Shown here in pieces: positions 22,291 through 35,146 of a stretch of 64,000 nt of DNA; the first letter of the stretch is position 1, and each line of letters begins with the position of its first letter. This DNA is from Rhynchospora pubera. Its lineage: Eukaryota > Streptophyta > Magnoliopsida > Poales > Cyperaceae. The position numbers and the translations under genes are program-made. The stretch covers positions 255,178,229 through 255,242,228 of the forward strand of contig CM051459.1 of the NCBI GenBank assembly GCA_028095005.1, in the 5' to 3' direction. The notes below the pieces were generated by a model that worked only from the letters and a program-made list of their open reading frames with translations, searched no databases and was not told the origin of the DNA.

Positions 22291-23590
22291 ACAACATGTC
22301 ATGTCTAGATATATTTTTTGTATGCGCCATGTCATGTCTATTCCATTAAAACTAGACATTATAGTCGAAGAAAACGTCATAAAAATGTTTTCATATCGTG
22401 CTGGAGCTATAATATTTTGCCATGTCGTACCGCCTTCACGCCTTGTTTCATATCATATTCAGACACACTTTATTTTTGTTTTAGAACCAGACATGTGTCA
22501 CTTAACCATAAAGATTTGATGTTACCTTTTCTATTGATAGCACGTTTAATAACGTACTTACTATTACTAAATTAATGTAATTAGAAGTATTGGAGTGAAC
22601 GTACCATTTTCTTTTTGCCCCTTTTCTTGGAACACAGACACGGCAAGTAAAGAAATAGCGAATCAACTCAAAATGGAGTTGTGCGGATATGTACTAGAAA
22701 TTAATTATAAGAATTCATATATAGCTGGCATTATAGTACATAAACAATTCACCCGATTTCCCAAATCCAGATCCGACAACCGGCCTGTCTTTATAATGAT
22801 TTGAGGATTTTGATTCTTTGAACTTAGATCTTGATTTCAGGCAAATATAAAATCCCTATATAACACATCAAAATAATCCTGCAAAAGCATTGGTTGCACG
22901 ACTCCCACATGCATTTTATTAGATGAAAGCGTTGTTATAATAGATTCCACATTTCCACATGCATATATGCAAGTATTGTTCTAACTAACGAGCCATTTAC
23001 TACTTCATTTTGAAGTTCTAAAACAAATGGTAAAAAATTGGCTCCCGACCTATCATAAATTAAACCTAGAACCTAGTTCCTACATGATCGCTCCCACTGA
23101 TGTCAGAAAGTGGTCAGATCACTTAATAGTAATTAATGAAGATGCTTCTCCTTTTTTTTTCCCCTTGAAAATTAATCGAGGTATCAAATTAAATTAGCAC
23201 CCGTGTCTTAATTGTGAAAGGCAACCTAGGAAACTGATGCATTGCCTTAGAACATATTATTTTAGTTGAGTTTTGAACCCTTAATCTCTCCATTAACCGT
23301 ATGTGTTCTTTTGCCACTAGATTAAAAACTGTGTATTATTTTTTTTGTTGTCTTGAAGCATCGATTCGGTGACTAATTAAAGTGTCGCCATAGTGAATGG
23401 TTAAAAAAGTCTAAATTTTAAGATTTATTATTTTTAAAATAATGCATTCAATTTTAAATAAAAAATGTTTGTCCAATACAAGTTCAGAACATTAAAAAAA
23501 ATAGTTTATTTTGATTAATTGCATAATTGTTTTTTTTCACTTTTTTAACCTTGTATACTAAGGAGTACAAAATTCTATATATATTTTTTT
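22291..23590. other. AT-rich spacer, no gene seen
   Basis: 22291-22510 has CATGTCATGTCTA motifs matching those left of the plastid insert. The remainder shows no recognisable gene. Confidence 0.35.
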
Positions 23591-24380
23591 AGGAATTTTT
23601 AGATTTATGCCACTATAAAATAGTATCAATTCGAAAAATGCCATTGTTAAATTACTAATTAGATTTATGCCACTATAAAATTGTTGAAATTAGTAATATG
23701 CCATTATCTTTTTCCAAAAACATAATAATGCTAAAAATGGCATCATCAAATCTGTCGTTATTTTTTAAATTTCCCAAATTACCCTTATTAAAATATCCAT
23801 CTTCCTCCTCTCCCTCCGTGGTCTCTAATGGTGAAGGGAAAAGAATGGTTATCTCATATGATTATTAAGTTATCATATATCCCACGATCTTAAAGCTTAA
23901 AAATAGTCGAAATAAACCATTGTTTATTGACCGTATCTATAAGAAAAAATAACTGTTATTTATTGACTGCATCTCTCTTTATTTTAATTTGCAATTGAAC
24001 AAAGTTAAAAGAGTAAATGGTATAAGATTAAGAACTTTGTGTGTCACTCGGTTGCACATAAAATTGTTAAATTGATTTTGACTTTAGATAAATATAGGAA
24101 AATTTTATCAATATAATCAGTTTTTTTTTCCTTTTCAAATTTTTCTTTGAGGACGTGTGCAGAGAAAGAGGGGTGTTTCATGTTTCTTATTTTATAATGG
24201 CATATTTTTTATTTTATTATTTTATAATGGCATATTCAAAAGGGTATAATGGTCAAATTAATTATCCGATGGCATAAATCTAATTTTATCATTTAGCGAT
24301 GGCATAAAATAATTAGCCATTTAGTGATGGCATTTCTCTAATTTTTAGTTTTTACAATGTCATAAACCTAATTAACCATT
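23591..24380. mobile_element. TIR element with ATTTATGCCA repeats, non-autonomous
   Basis: The left side carries TTAGATTTATGCCACTATAAAA at about 23608 and again at about 23661. The right side carries the inverted form as GATGGCATAAA at several places and ends GTCATAAACCTAATT. The interior is AT-rich with one pyrimidine-rich part and no transposase. A TSD was not identified, so the exact ends and superfamily are uncertain. Confidence 0.55.
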
Positions 24381-24408
24381 TTTTATTACATTATTACATT
24401 AGAATCGG

Positions 24409-24765
24409 GACTGATAAGGATCATCCTCTAAATTCATCATCCCCATCATCCTCCAATAGTTAGATTAATTGCATTCCAAAAAAAAAAAGAGGATGATGAG
24501 ATGATGGAGATTTTTTTAGAATGTCATTAATGAAGCTCCTCCCTTCATTCCATCATCCTCATCATCCCACGCTTAACTTATATTTTTTTCGGCCATCCTT
24601 TGAATTTTAGTAATTGCTTTAATTAACATTTTTTTTCCATAACAATTAGCTATTTTCCTAGAACAATTAGTAACAGTAACCAGAACAATTAGTTATTTTC
24701 CAGAACAATTAGTAATATTAACTAGAACAGTTAGTAATTTTTTTATAACAATTAATTAACATGTT
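24409..24765. repeat. Repeat with TGATAAGGATCATCC end and AACAATTAG array
   Basis: CTGATAAGGATCATCCTC at 24416 is nearly matched, inverted, by GGGATGATCCTTATTAG at about 39200. Both copies adjoin ATCATC-rich sequence and a region of repeated AACAATTAG or TAACTGTT motifs. This suggests two members of one undetermined element family. Confidence 0.4.
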
Positions 24766-25220
24766 TGGTAGAGGAATGGAGATTTTGTTTTGTTAGAGCA
24801 ATAATGCCACAAACTAAGCGAACGTCAATGTGTCCTGTGTAAAACCTTTGTTTTGATTTGGTGCATGATTTTCTTACTAGGTAGTTGGATCCAAGGGAAG
24901 ATTTGACCTAATGCACGGCGTGATCCAAGGGTTATGTTCTGTGGTCCTTGATTGGGGCAGTTAGGCCTACGCTATTGCACCTACCCTAGATTCTTGGCAT
25001 GATCTCAGTTAGCTAGACCCTGTTTAAATAGCCCCAATAATATCTGGCATTTTATAAGTTGAACTGTTGAAGTCTCCCTACATGCCAATGATACCTCTAC
25101 CACAACCGGAAATTTCAGAATAGAAAAAAGGACATCTTAAAATTACAAAACCCGTGTGTGGATATACATTTGCTATTGTGGCCAATAAATTGAATGATTT
25201 GTATGGATTGCAGGAAACTC
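24766..25220. other. Spacer, no gene seen
   Basis: No coding similarity or repeat was recognised. Confidence 0.35.
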
Positions 25221-25422
25221 GAATTTGGGGAATCGATTTGCACACGACACACCCAAAATTGATTCAACACTCCTTTCTAGACTAGAATACCCTCAATGAC
25301 TTAAAAATATTACAAAAATTATGATGTCTTTGAACAATAATCTCAATTAATTAGGGATATTTTAGTCAAAAAAGAGTGTTTTATCAATTTCAAGGGTGTG
25401 CAAAACGAATCTCCGAATTTGG
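25221..25422. mobile_element. Foldback MITE with GAATTTGG duplications
   Basis: Body about 25229-25414. The left arm contains ATCGATTTGCACAC and AAATTGATTCAACACTC. The right arm is the inverse, with GAGTGTTTTATCAATTT and GTGTGCAAAACGAATCTCC. GAATTTGG flanks both ends (25221-25228, 25415-25422) and can be extended to nine or ten bases. The duplication length fits hAT or Mutator; I cannot separate them. Confidence 0.75.
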
Positions 25423-25802
25423 GGAAATGACTCCGATGTAACGTTTCGATCATTTCAGGAAATTTCATAGTCTATTTCCAAGATAAATATCTCTAAATGA
25501 AAGGATTTTTTTTTAAGAAACAATAGATACATGCTATCTAGAGGGGAATATCTCTAAATGAAAGTTATACGTAATATCTAATTGGGAATTTGCTAGTGAT
25601 ATTTGAAATTAAATTAATTGATTTCATCTTTATCTAGAAAGAAAGATTGAAAATTACCATTTGCATTTGGTATTAAAAGGAAACATTATTTTGGTGTATT
25701 TGTTGCATATCTTTAATTGATGGTTATCATTAAAAATTGGCAAAACAAAAATGTTGTGAAAATAGCACAACACACTTTGCGGTGAGTCTCAGCTCTCTTC
25801 TC

Positions 25803-25948
25803 AAAGGGTGCGTTTGGATCGTTAGAAGAAAGAAGAAGAAAAAAATTATAAACAATCCAAACTTTTCACAAAGTTACACACTTCCCAATACTTCTTCCCA
25901 CTTCTTCCTTTCTTCCCTTCTTCCCACACCTATCCAAACGCACACAAA
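25803..25948. mobile_element. Tourist-like MITE, copy 4
   Basis: Body 25806-25945, from GGGTGCGTTTGGATCG to ATCCAAACGCACAC, with AAA on both sides. The interior has the family block TTACACACTTCCCAATACTT. Terminal bases are CGC rather than CCG in both ends, so the two ends changed together relative to the other copies. Confidence 0.75.
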
Positions 25949-28900
25949 GATATAGATTTGAAATTAGCTATCTTTTTCTTGAAAATAATGATTTTGAGGA
26001 CGTGGCGCTCATCTTCTTAATTATAGAAAGACTTTTATATATTATCCAACATTTGAATGCAGAGTATATCGATTTTTTTGGCAATTTAAAATTTTATCCG
26101 ATCATTTATCAAAATATTAAAGTTTTCAAATTTTATTCGGACGGTCAGCGACATTTACAAACAATTTGATACACGTCTTATCGAACTTATTAGAAACATA
26201 CCCACAATAATGTTATTTTTTATTATTTCCGTAATAACATCAAGTATTTAAAGATTTCGTAAAAAAACGAAAATACTTCAGACTAGTTTTTGATATTCTT
26301 GTAAAGTTTCAGGTATGGCATGCATGAATAGATTTTTCATAAATTGTCAACTAAAGTAATGTACTTTCAAGGACTATATTTTGAAAAAAAAAAAAATTTC
26401 AGTCACGTACTCCTGTTAAAGATTATTGTCAATTATATCTGTATTTGTCTTAAAGCATATATTTGAGAACAGAACCATCTGTTTCTCCAGCTTTTAACAG
26501 CTTTTTTTTTAATATTTATCTTGAATTCATTTCTAGTTTAAAAAATATATATATTGAAACGCAGTATCTCCGCCGAATACATTTCTGGTTTTTCATCGCT
26601 GGAACAAATTAAATGAAAAATGCAAAAACAAAAAGTTTCCAAAGGACCTAATTAATTTATTAGTTTTTGTTTGTCGATTTCTAGAGGCAGCTGGTGATAA
26701 ACAAATATTAGTGGTTAAGTAAAGCAGATAGAATTGTTTAGCAAGTTCCAAAGCCCAACTTCTTTTAAATTATCACACGTGTGTGTGTTAAGGGAGGTTG
26801 ATCGCCTTTTTGAAGATTATAAGTAGTGGATTGAGATGATGGATATCTTGTGATTTACTTACTTTCAGTTATGTTTGTAGTAGGAGCCATGCATGTTATT
26901 GGCTATATTTTTGTTAAAGTAATTCTAGCGTTCATTTAATTTTTGTGATACATTCTGTCATAGTACGTATTCAATAGTTAAAATACGGATTTCAGAAATA
27001 TAGTATTTTGTTCGTTTAAATTTCAACCATTGAAAATAAGCCAACACTGTATGTTTCGTGCCAATTATAAATGTATGCTTGAATCATTTGCATATTTTTT
27101 TTTATAGATTGCCTAACAATTATCTTTGTTGATGTTAGCATAAATTTTCTGTTATTTTTTTTTGGTGCGATATAGAGATATAATATGTGTTTTATGGCTT
27201 ATAAAAAAAGATAATCGGTGGTTTGTAGACATTTTTGGCAGGAAAAAAACAATGGTTGTTATCTATGGAGGCACAGTTTTTTTCTTTGAAATCATGGATA
27301 GATGGGGAAAAGAAAATTGTTGATGAATACAAACTATTATACGGACGACTAAATCGGATGATTCGGATCCCACGATCCACGGAAAAGATTAAATTAAATA
27401 TTATATTTACTCGCTAGTCAACTATAAATTAATCAAATATGGACGGGCAGGACGGCATGCAAATCCAGATAGAATTTGAGAAAACAGGAAGTAATAAATC
27501 CAGATAAGAGATGTGACTATTTGCATGAAAACACATGTGGGCAAGCCCATGATACCATGTCGGTTGACCTCATTATTGCAGACTTGCAGTGCATGAGTTG
27601 TCTAAACTTAAGCAAGCTTCCAAAGTCAAGAGAATATACAGCCAATAATACTAATCAACCAATGAAAACAAATAATTAATTTCCTTCACTGATAAGCGTC
27701 CATGTTAGAAGCTAGAAAAATCACCAGCGAAGCTTCGCAAAATGAAAAATAAAAAAAACGGAAATCCATTCAGCATGTCGTACATGAATATGATTACAGG
27801 AGCTTTATTGATCTTTTGTACCACCAACAAAAAATAATTACTTATCTTTACAAGGAAAGGTGCTTTTCACCAAAGACCTCCAATCAATCTGACGGTTGTG
27901 AACACATCCAGCATGCTATTTTACTGTAGAATTATGAATCCCTGCTCATGGTCCCTGTTGCAGATACTGTTGCTTCTGTTTTTTTCAGTTTTTTACTGAT
28001 GGAGGCTTCACATGCCATGAGGATATTTACATGAATTAAAACATTCAATTACCTGCTACACTTGTCTCATGTCTTTAAATAAGGTGCGTCTCTTTTTTTC
28101 AGTTATTGCAATACAGAGACATTTTGGGATCTTCTCAGAGGGTTTTTCTGATTTCTGATACCATTTAACATAAAAAGAGAAAGGTTGGTCGGTGGTCCTG
28201 CAGTTATTTGAGCAGCCTATGTTATTAATATACCTTGCATCAATAATTTGAAGTCCATAAATTTTAGGAGGAGACTAGCTTTGAAATTAATTTGCTGCTT
28301 CAAGATTTACACGTAGTCCTAAATATTTTGAAGAAATTGTTACAGAAATGCATGGCTAGCTATAAATAATGAAAATGTTTATGTTGACAGATATTGTTTT
28401 GCAATATTATTAATTCTTCACCTTGTTTGTATTATGCATAGTACCAATTTATGGTGGATTCAGCAAATGTGTTTTCACTGGATGATTTGTTTGGACCACT
28501 TTTGGCATTTGGTAATAAAATGTCTACATTGGCAGGTCCTCTGAGTTGTTTATTTACATATATTAGGTAGATAATTTTTCTAAATAAAAATATTAGGTAG
28601 ATTTACAATCTATACGTACAAAGGTGCACTAACTGGAGTTATTTTTGTTTTATATGTTTGGATGATTGTAAATAAGGGATGGTAATAATTATTATAAGCA
28701 TTTTCGTCATAACTCGTCCACCATAAAATAACGCTATATAAATCATATTTTATTGTAGGTATAAATTAGACACAAACTAAATTCATACATAGTTATCATT
28801 TGATAGAAATTTGTGCAGGATTCAACCTTTTCTTTTTGGGTCTGGCAGAACGTGATTAATTTATACTTGGTGCTTTGTGAAAAGTAGATCGAACGTGTGG

Positions 28901-30285
28901 ATGCCAAAAAAAAAAATCATATCCTTTTTCATTCGATTAACTTCATAGAATTCGTTCCATAATTTTAGTTATCATGTGTTGTTCTTTCTAACGTATATTA
29001 ATTTATCCATATTTCATTCGTAACAAATAAATCACCTTCTTTGTTCCCAGCTATGAGTGACATACTGACATCTGAACAAAGTAGGTAGTTCAGTTTGATC
29101 ATCCATAAAATAATTTAAATTGGAATTTGATTCGTAGTTATTTATTTCTATTTACTAAAGTAATAAATGAATTTAAATTGTATAAAATTCGATATAAATT
29201 CTATTTCACCGTGGTACAGTGGCGATACTAGTCTGAACAAAAATAACGTGGCTTCAGAATGTGAAAAAGTTTGATACTCTTTCACTATTTAGAAAACTAA
29301 ACAAAAAAGTTCAAATCCAAAATGAAAAAGTCGTCATGCGAATAAACTTTTCAACTTCAGATTTTTTTTGCTTAAATTTAAAAAAAAATATGATCAATAT
29401 TATCGACCTGAATAAATTGTTGATACAGTTTCCGTCCTTTTAAATATTTGAATGCAAATAATTTATACAGATCTTTGCATTTCCATTACAGAAAGAAAAA
29501 TAAATCGATGATTGCCCCTTTCACAATAAAACACATTAAGATTGTTTTAATGGAAGATATATTGACTGTGCAGCACTTGATATAGAAGTGCAGAAATATT
29601 CTATAATTCACGAGGAACATTTCATGTTCTCAGATCAAACATCGTGTCAGATTTTACCGTTACTTTAATTTCTTGATCATATTCATGATCTCATAAAATT
29701 TTAATCATAACGTCATAATTTGACTCAGATAATTTGAGACTCTGTTTCTAACAGTCAGTATTGTTACATTCGTGAATGTTAATCACATTTGAGCTCAACA
29801 TAGTCTGGCGTTTAATTGTTATAAATTACAAAGAACATTCCTGAAATTTGCTTAATTTATCACCAATCCTAGCCGTAGAATTTGAATTCCCTAGCCACCT
29901 AAGAAGAATAACTTTCCAATCACCCCATGCTTTGCCACACCTTATGATAAGACTATGACATGCTAGAATCCTACAATAATAAGAACAGCTATGTGGGAAC
30001 TTAGTTAAAAGTAATAAAAAAACCCACATATAAATTGTCCAGTAGTAACGAATGATCCGGGAATTCCAGCCGCACATGTGAAACATCTTTCGTGGTTTAG
30101 CTGTCTAGTTGGTGATTCTCTCCTTTCCCATGTCAACTCTCTGCTATTATTTTCTATCCTATTCTATGCAATACTTTATTTGAACTATTATAGACATCCA
30201 AAAGGTTTGTTTCTTCAATAAATTGCTTTCTTTCAATATGAGTATATAAATCTTTAAAACAATAAACTAATTTTTTTGTTGTACT
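25949..30285. other. Intergenic DNA, no gene seen
   Basis: Over 4 kb of AT-rich sequence with only short open frames (62-86 codons) lacking any recognisable motif. Some stretches (27850-28300) are less repetitive and could hold a non-coding transcript or regulatory sequence, but nothing specific can be read. Confidence 0.4.
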
Positions 30286-30462
30286 TTTAGCATTAGTTTT
30301 TTAAAAAATAAGATCATTTATTTATAAGATATAGTCTATTCTGTAAAATAGAGATTATCCATCTTTCGCATCCGGTGAGAATTGAACTCATTACCTCTAA
30401 GATAACGGCGGAACCACTGACCATTTGTGTTGGAGTCTCACGTTCAGTTTAGTATTATTTTT
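30286..30462 (-). mobile_element. tRNA-derived SINE, copy 1
   Basis: On the minus strand the body (about 30447-30303) contains ATGGTCAGTGGTTCC, a box-A-like block. This is followed by GAGGTAATGAGTTCAATTC, a box-B-like block, and ends in an A-rich tail. Imperfect flanks TTTAGCATTAGTTTTTT and TTTAGTATTATTTTT look like an old target duplication. A relative lies at 36492-36632. Confidence 0.65.
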
Positions 30463-31079
30463 AAAACTCCAATCTACATGCTCTGTATATTATCAAAGAT
30501 ATTATAACTTTACATAATACCTTAATTTTCGAAAGCATATCAAAATAAACTATTAGCAATTTACTTTCTATACTAGATGGAAAAACATAATATTATAGGA
30601 CTAGACATAATATTATGTCACTTAAAGTATGAACATACAAATACCAGAAGAAAGTTGCTTTTCGTTTAAAGTTATGTAATAATTGTAATAAAAAATATAC
30701 TCTAATACGAGCATCCGAAATCATTTTTGCCTTTACAAAAGGAGGACAGAATATGTAATTGGAAGAGAATAGAAGTAGATAACAATGACAGAGGAAACAC
30801 GCATGTTATTATAGACTTAGTGCTGTCTAATATTTTGAACTAGGCAGAAAAAGACAAACAAGATAAGTGGGGACAGCCTAATATAAATTTGAGAAGTAGA
30901 TAAAATAAACATAAGTGGGTCTTCTTATTCTACATCTTTGGCTTCTTGGCGCTGTCTGTAAGGCATCTTTCTTTCCACCTCTTCAAATACTTCAATTGCA
31001 TTGGCTATTTACAACTCGGATCTCTTTTGTTCTTTCCCTTTGAGAGTTACGACATATAAAACAAAATATTCTTGGGATC

Positions 31080-32055
31080 CTCAGTTCCTCACATATAAAC
31101 CTCTCTTCTGGGTTGATATATAGCTTGTTAAATTGGGTTGTGTGCTCTCGCCTATAATCTTTAATGGTTGCTCAATCTAACAGAGTTCTTCTTTAGGTAC
31201 TTCCTCTCTTGCTTTTACAATATACAACCCTATGCTAAGTTTTGTTTTTTTTAGTTGTTGTACTTCTGATTGTTTTTTTGCCCCGTTTGTGTTCTAGTGT
31301 TTCGAGTTCATATCTTGTTTGTGATTGAAATTTTGAATAAACAATAAGGTTTATTATAGGAACAGAGTTGCCGATCCAAAGTTTCTTATCTAGTTATCCT
31401 TGATATATAGAGTGTTCATATAAAATTACTTCCTGAATGAAATGTGATTTTTCTGTTGGTAAAACTCAGTGCTATTAAGCTTTTTATTGATTCTGGTGCT
31501 ATTTACAAGCATAGAAAATGTTGTTGAAAATTAATTTTGAGTATCTAAAGTTTGTATGCTTTGCTATAGTTCAAGGCTTTTCACCAAATAACAAGTTCAT
31601 AATAATTGCCAACAGCCCTCAAAAAAACAAGTTCATAATAATAATTCTATCCTTAACTTGCTTGTTGTAAGCAACTACTCTGTTATTTCTTATGATATTA
31701 TTTTCTATTCTCTGAAAAAAAAAAATTCTGTTTTGTATTGTTATTTGTTTTTTTTTTTTGTAACCTATTAAACATATTGCTGCTTCATGTTTAGTTTTCT
31801 TCCCCAATCACCTCCCTTTTTCTTCCAACTTCGTATCGTTTTTTCTTTTTTTTTCCCCCCAATTTCTGAAGCAAACCTTACTGACAAATAATTTCATATC
31901 TGCAGAAAACAGAGAATTACTGTAGACTGTAGAGCAAGAAGTCTAATGCAGTTTGCGCTGATAAAGGAACAAAGTACAGAAAGCCAGAAGTAATAGTTCT
32001 AATTCCTTGTGAAAGAAACAACAACGAAGAGACAAATTCATATATAGAAGGAGAA
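31080..32055 (+). promoter_or_regulatory. Promoter and split 5' leader of the 32056 gene
   Basis: CATATAAACC near 31092 is a plausible TATA element. A leader exon could end at the donor-like AG|GTACTT at 31196/31197. The acceptor TATCTGCAG ends at 31905, giving a leader intron of about 709 bases with a T-rich 3' half. Exon sequence 31906-32055 then leads to the ATG. No transcript evidence is available, so exon limits are inferred from splice motifs only. Confidence 0.45.
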
Positions 32056-32838
32056 ATGGAAAGATACCAGAATCAGTACAATAAGGAATACATGAAGCTT
32101 GCCATGTTAAAACAAGAAGAGACTTTCAGAAACCAAGTAAGGATTTCATTTAATTTATCAAGTTTTCTCCTAATAAAGCAAACTGAAATGCGCTTTCAGC
32201 AATTTAATGCCTAAAATTAATATCTACCATTGATTATTCTCTAGAAACCTACAACTGTTCTGTAAGCTATTAGTTCCATGAGGTGACCATATTACAATAA
32301 TTCTGTGTTAGAGTGAATTACAGAGATATTTTATAATTAATTATTCTCTTTACGTTGATAGGTTCAAGAGCTTCATAGATTATACAAAGTTCAGAAGTCA
32401 CTAATGACAGAGGCAAAGACCTTCCAAGTGAAGAAGCAAGGAGAAAATGAGACTTGTTCAAGCAAATCTAGCGACAGCAACCCGTACCAGATACGACTTG
32501 TATCAGAAGAACAAGTCAGAAAACCAAATATTAAATTGGAAAGTGATGAGGATGCAGATCTAGACCTAACACTTGCAATTGGAAGTACCACAACACGATC
32601 AAAAAAGAAAAAGAAAGAGGCATCATTCACGTCTGATTCGGGTACGAGTTTCTCATCATCTTCGAACGAGACTGAGGGATCAAGGTTAAATTCGGGACCT
32701 CGTTTGAAATCGAATCTCGAATTGGCCTTTCAAAACGAGAGAACAATAGGTTTTGCAATTGAGGGTCGTATGAGCAGAAATGAAGGGTTGGAGCAACCTC
32801 CATGGATGTATCAGCGATTCAATTTGAATTTTACCTGA
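32056..32838 (+). CDS. Plant protein of unknown function, VQELHRLY motif
   Basis: Two coding exons: 32056-32136 (27 codons, donor GTAAGG) and 32362-32838 (acceptor TTGATAG, stop TGA), giving about 185 residues. The N-terminus MERYQNQYNKEYMK is charged and likely helical. Across the splice junction the protein reads VQELHRLYKVQKSLM, a motif I associate with a plant family of unknown function that also occurs in the larger DUF863 proteins. The middle has an acidic DADLDLTLAIG segment followed by KKKKK, then a Ser-rich region. The C-terminus is PPWMYQRFNLNFT, which resembles the conserved tail of the family. The LDLTLAIG part resembles an EAR-type LxLxL motif, which would suggest a nuclear repressor role, but that is inference. 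I see no frame damage. Confidence 0.8.
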
Positions 32839-32840
32839 GA

Positions 32841-34071
32841 GATGAGATGGGATTGTTTTAAATTGTTTTTTCTTTTTTTTTAATGTCAATAGGATAGTTT
32901 GTGTCTTCTTGTACTTGAATGAAATACCTAAGCTTAGCATCTCAACAGTTCCTTATGTATTTAGCATTTAATTATCTGGAATGATTGAGTAGAAGCTTCC
33001 TGTCAATTGGTGCCGTCTATGACCAGTACCCCTTGTGCCAGTGCCAGATATTATTGTAGCTACAATAGGCACAAAAAAGAAAAAAAAAATTAAGGAAAGC
33101 AAAAACAAATAATGCATTGGGCCCGATGGTCCCAACGTGCTGGTACATGCATTGTTTTTTTTTTTTTTTTTTCAAATTTGATTAGGCTGGTGCATCCGTG
33201 CATGCATTATATATTTTTTTTTTGAGGAAATGCATGCATTATATTTTTATATGCATGAGTTGATACCTCCACTACAGGCCAACATCACCTTATCTTGATC
33301 CCTATAGGCGCTATAGCTTTGTAAGCGCTACATGGCAGCACGAATCTCAACGCGATCCAAATCCTTGCATGTGCTTTGCCATAGAAATGACAGAATAGGG
33401 ATTCACGTAGAAGAAAGACGTGGATAAAAATATGACATTTTTTTTTCTAAATTTAGTATCAACAAAATATTTTCTATATATTCGGATTTCAATCTGCAAC
33501 TTTCACTTAATATGTATTGCCTTTTGTCATTAAATTAAAAATTACTTTTCCAATATAAACTTCCTCTGCATTGTGTAGTTTTTGAGATGGTCAAGTTTTA
33601 ATCTAACATGTAAAAAAAAAAAATTTCAATAAAAAAAACATGTAATTATTTTTAAGGAAGAACCTGTCGTCCAACCAAACATGTCAGGTACTAATTCTGA
33701 CAAGGAGAGAGCGTTTGGACTTTGGAGACCCTGACCAGGTCGACAGAAGAGAGGATCAGACTGATAACGGCGTCGGTGAAACGAACGCTTCATTAGGGGG
33801 CGCTCAATTTAAATAATAACGACGCTTAACTGGGTAGTCGCTGGATTTCTTGAAGATTGGTGAATCGAGTGTAGCCGTTAGGAATCAAAGGAGTCTGCTG
33901 ACGTGTCTGATTTCAATTGGATAATAGATAGTAGTAAACAAATAGGAAGTGTGGATTGTAATTTCGATTGTCCGTTATAGCTATGTATTTGGATGCAACT
34001 GAATAAGCTTTTTGAATAAGGATTCTCTCTCCTCTCTCCTCTTATTTCGAATAAAAATCTAATTTTATCAT
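32841..34071. other. 3' flank and intergenic DNA, no gene seen
   Basis: A probable polyadenylation region follows the stop (AATGAA near 32918). Several long T or A runs (33147-33170, 33610-33640) stand out. No other gene was recognised. Confidence 0.35.
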
Positions 34072-34510
34072 ATAGGTGGTATTTGATAAGGGATTGAATA
34101 CATGAATTATAAGTGTCATCGGCAAATATACCATCCCAGCCATCGCTAAATATAAAGTGAACATATACAGCAAATAAGATGAACATATAGAGGATCTAAG
34201 TGAACACTTATAAACAAATAAGTGTTGTCATCACTTGTTCAGAAGTTTACATGCATATTCAACTTATTTTATTGAACTTATTTGTCTGTATGTGTTCACT
34301 TAGATCGTCTATATTTTCACTTTGTTTGCTGTATATGTTCACTTTATATTTAGCGATTGCAGGGATTGCAAAATTGCAGATGGCAGTAATCAATTTCCGA
34401 TTGAATAAGCCCTTATTTGAAATAAGACTTATTCAAAATACATTTAGTTTCAATCCGAATAAGCTTTATTTAGAATAAAACTTATTCAACTTTTGCCAAA
34501 CGTACCCATA
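34072..34510. mobile_element. Tourist-like MITE interrupted by a MULE-type MITE
   Basis: GGTGGTATTTGATAAG at 34075 is loosely inverted as CTTTTGCCAAACGTACCC ending at 34507, and ATA flanks both sides (34072-34074, 34508-34510). The interior AATAAG/CTTATT motifs are also inverted. The 298-bp MITE at 34101-34398 and its 9-bp duplication sit inside it, so this element is the older of the two. Confidence 0.55.
34092..34407. mobile_element. Palindromic MULE-type MITE, copy 2 (298 bp)
   Basis: Body 34101-34398 with perfect 9-base duplications GATTGAATA at 34092-34100 and 34399-34407. The arms and loop match the copy at 4241-4540, including AAGTGAACACTTATAAAC and ATGGCAGTAATCAATTTCC. It lies inside an older MITE. 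Confidence 0.9.
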
Positions 34511-34949
34511 ATATTTATAAACTGAGACCTTGTAAGAAAAAGGCTATGATTCTTCTGAAAAAAAGTTGTATTTGTTTCTCTCTTCATCTCTTTCTATCTT
34601 CTGTCGATTCATTCAATTCAAACCAAATTCATTTCAATTTCTCTCCCAATTACGCAAAAATTTCCTCAGTAGCGTAACAAAACAATTGAACCCATGACGT
34701 CCCAGCTATTCGGTTGTGGCCCTAGGGAATTTGATTTGGATTGTCAGATTTTGAGTGACTTTTCTTTTTCAAATCTGGCAAAGAAAGTGATGATTTTTGG
34801 TCAAATCTGACAAGATTTTAATATTTTATCTGCTGTCCATCTCGTCAAATTTTTTAACAGCCGCCCGTGTTCTCCCTCTACTGGAACATCTTCTCCGCCT
34901 CAGCTTTCGTCATGTCATATTTCATTTTTCACATTTGAATAATTTTAGT

Positions 34950-35146
34950 TAATTTAACCAATCCGTATCCGCTCCCGCGGGACCGCCCAGCGCAGTCTTC
35001 GGACCGTTCGATCTGATCTGTACGGTTCGGGTCTATCAATCTGGTTACATGCACGGGACTCTCTTTGCTATTGAGATTAAATCACACGGCTGTGATCTGT
35101 GCGCTGGACGGTTCCGCGCGGGACTAGATGCCATTTGTAATTTAAC
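34950..35146. mobile_element. GC-rich foldback MITE with 9-bp duplications
   Basis: Body 34959-35137 flanked by perfect TAATTTAAC at 34950-34958 and 35138-35146. The arms contain CCCGCGGGACCGCCCAGCGC and, inverted, GCGCTGGACGGTTCCGCGCG. It is far richer in GC than its surroundings. Nine-base TSD and long arms suggest a Mutator-like MITE. Confidence 0.75.

Noticed and set aside
29826..30086. 86-codon minus frame resembling a weak RT/RNase H remnant
   Set aside because: No catalytic or zinc motif could be read; similarity is only in general composition.
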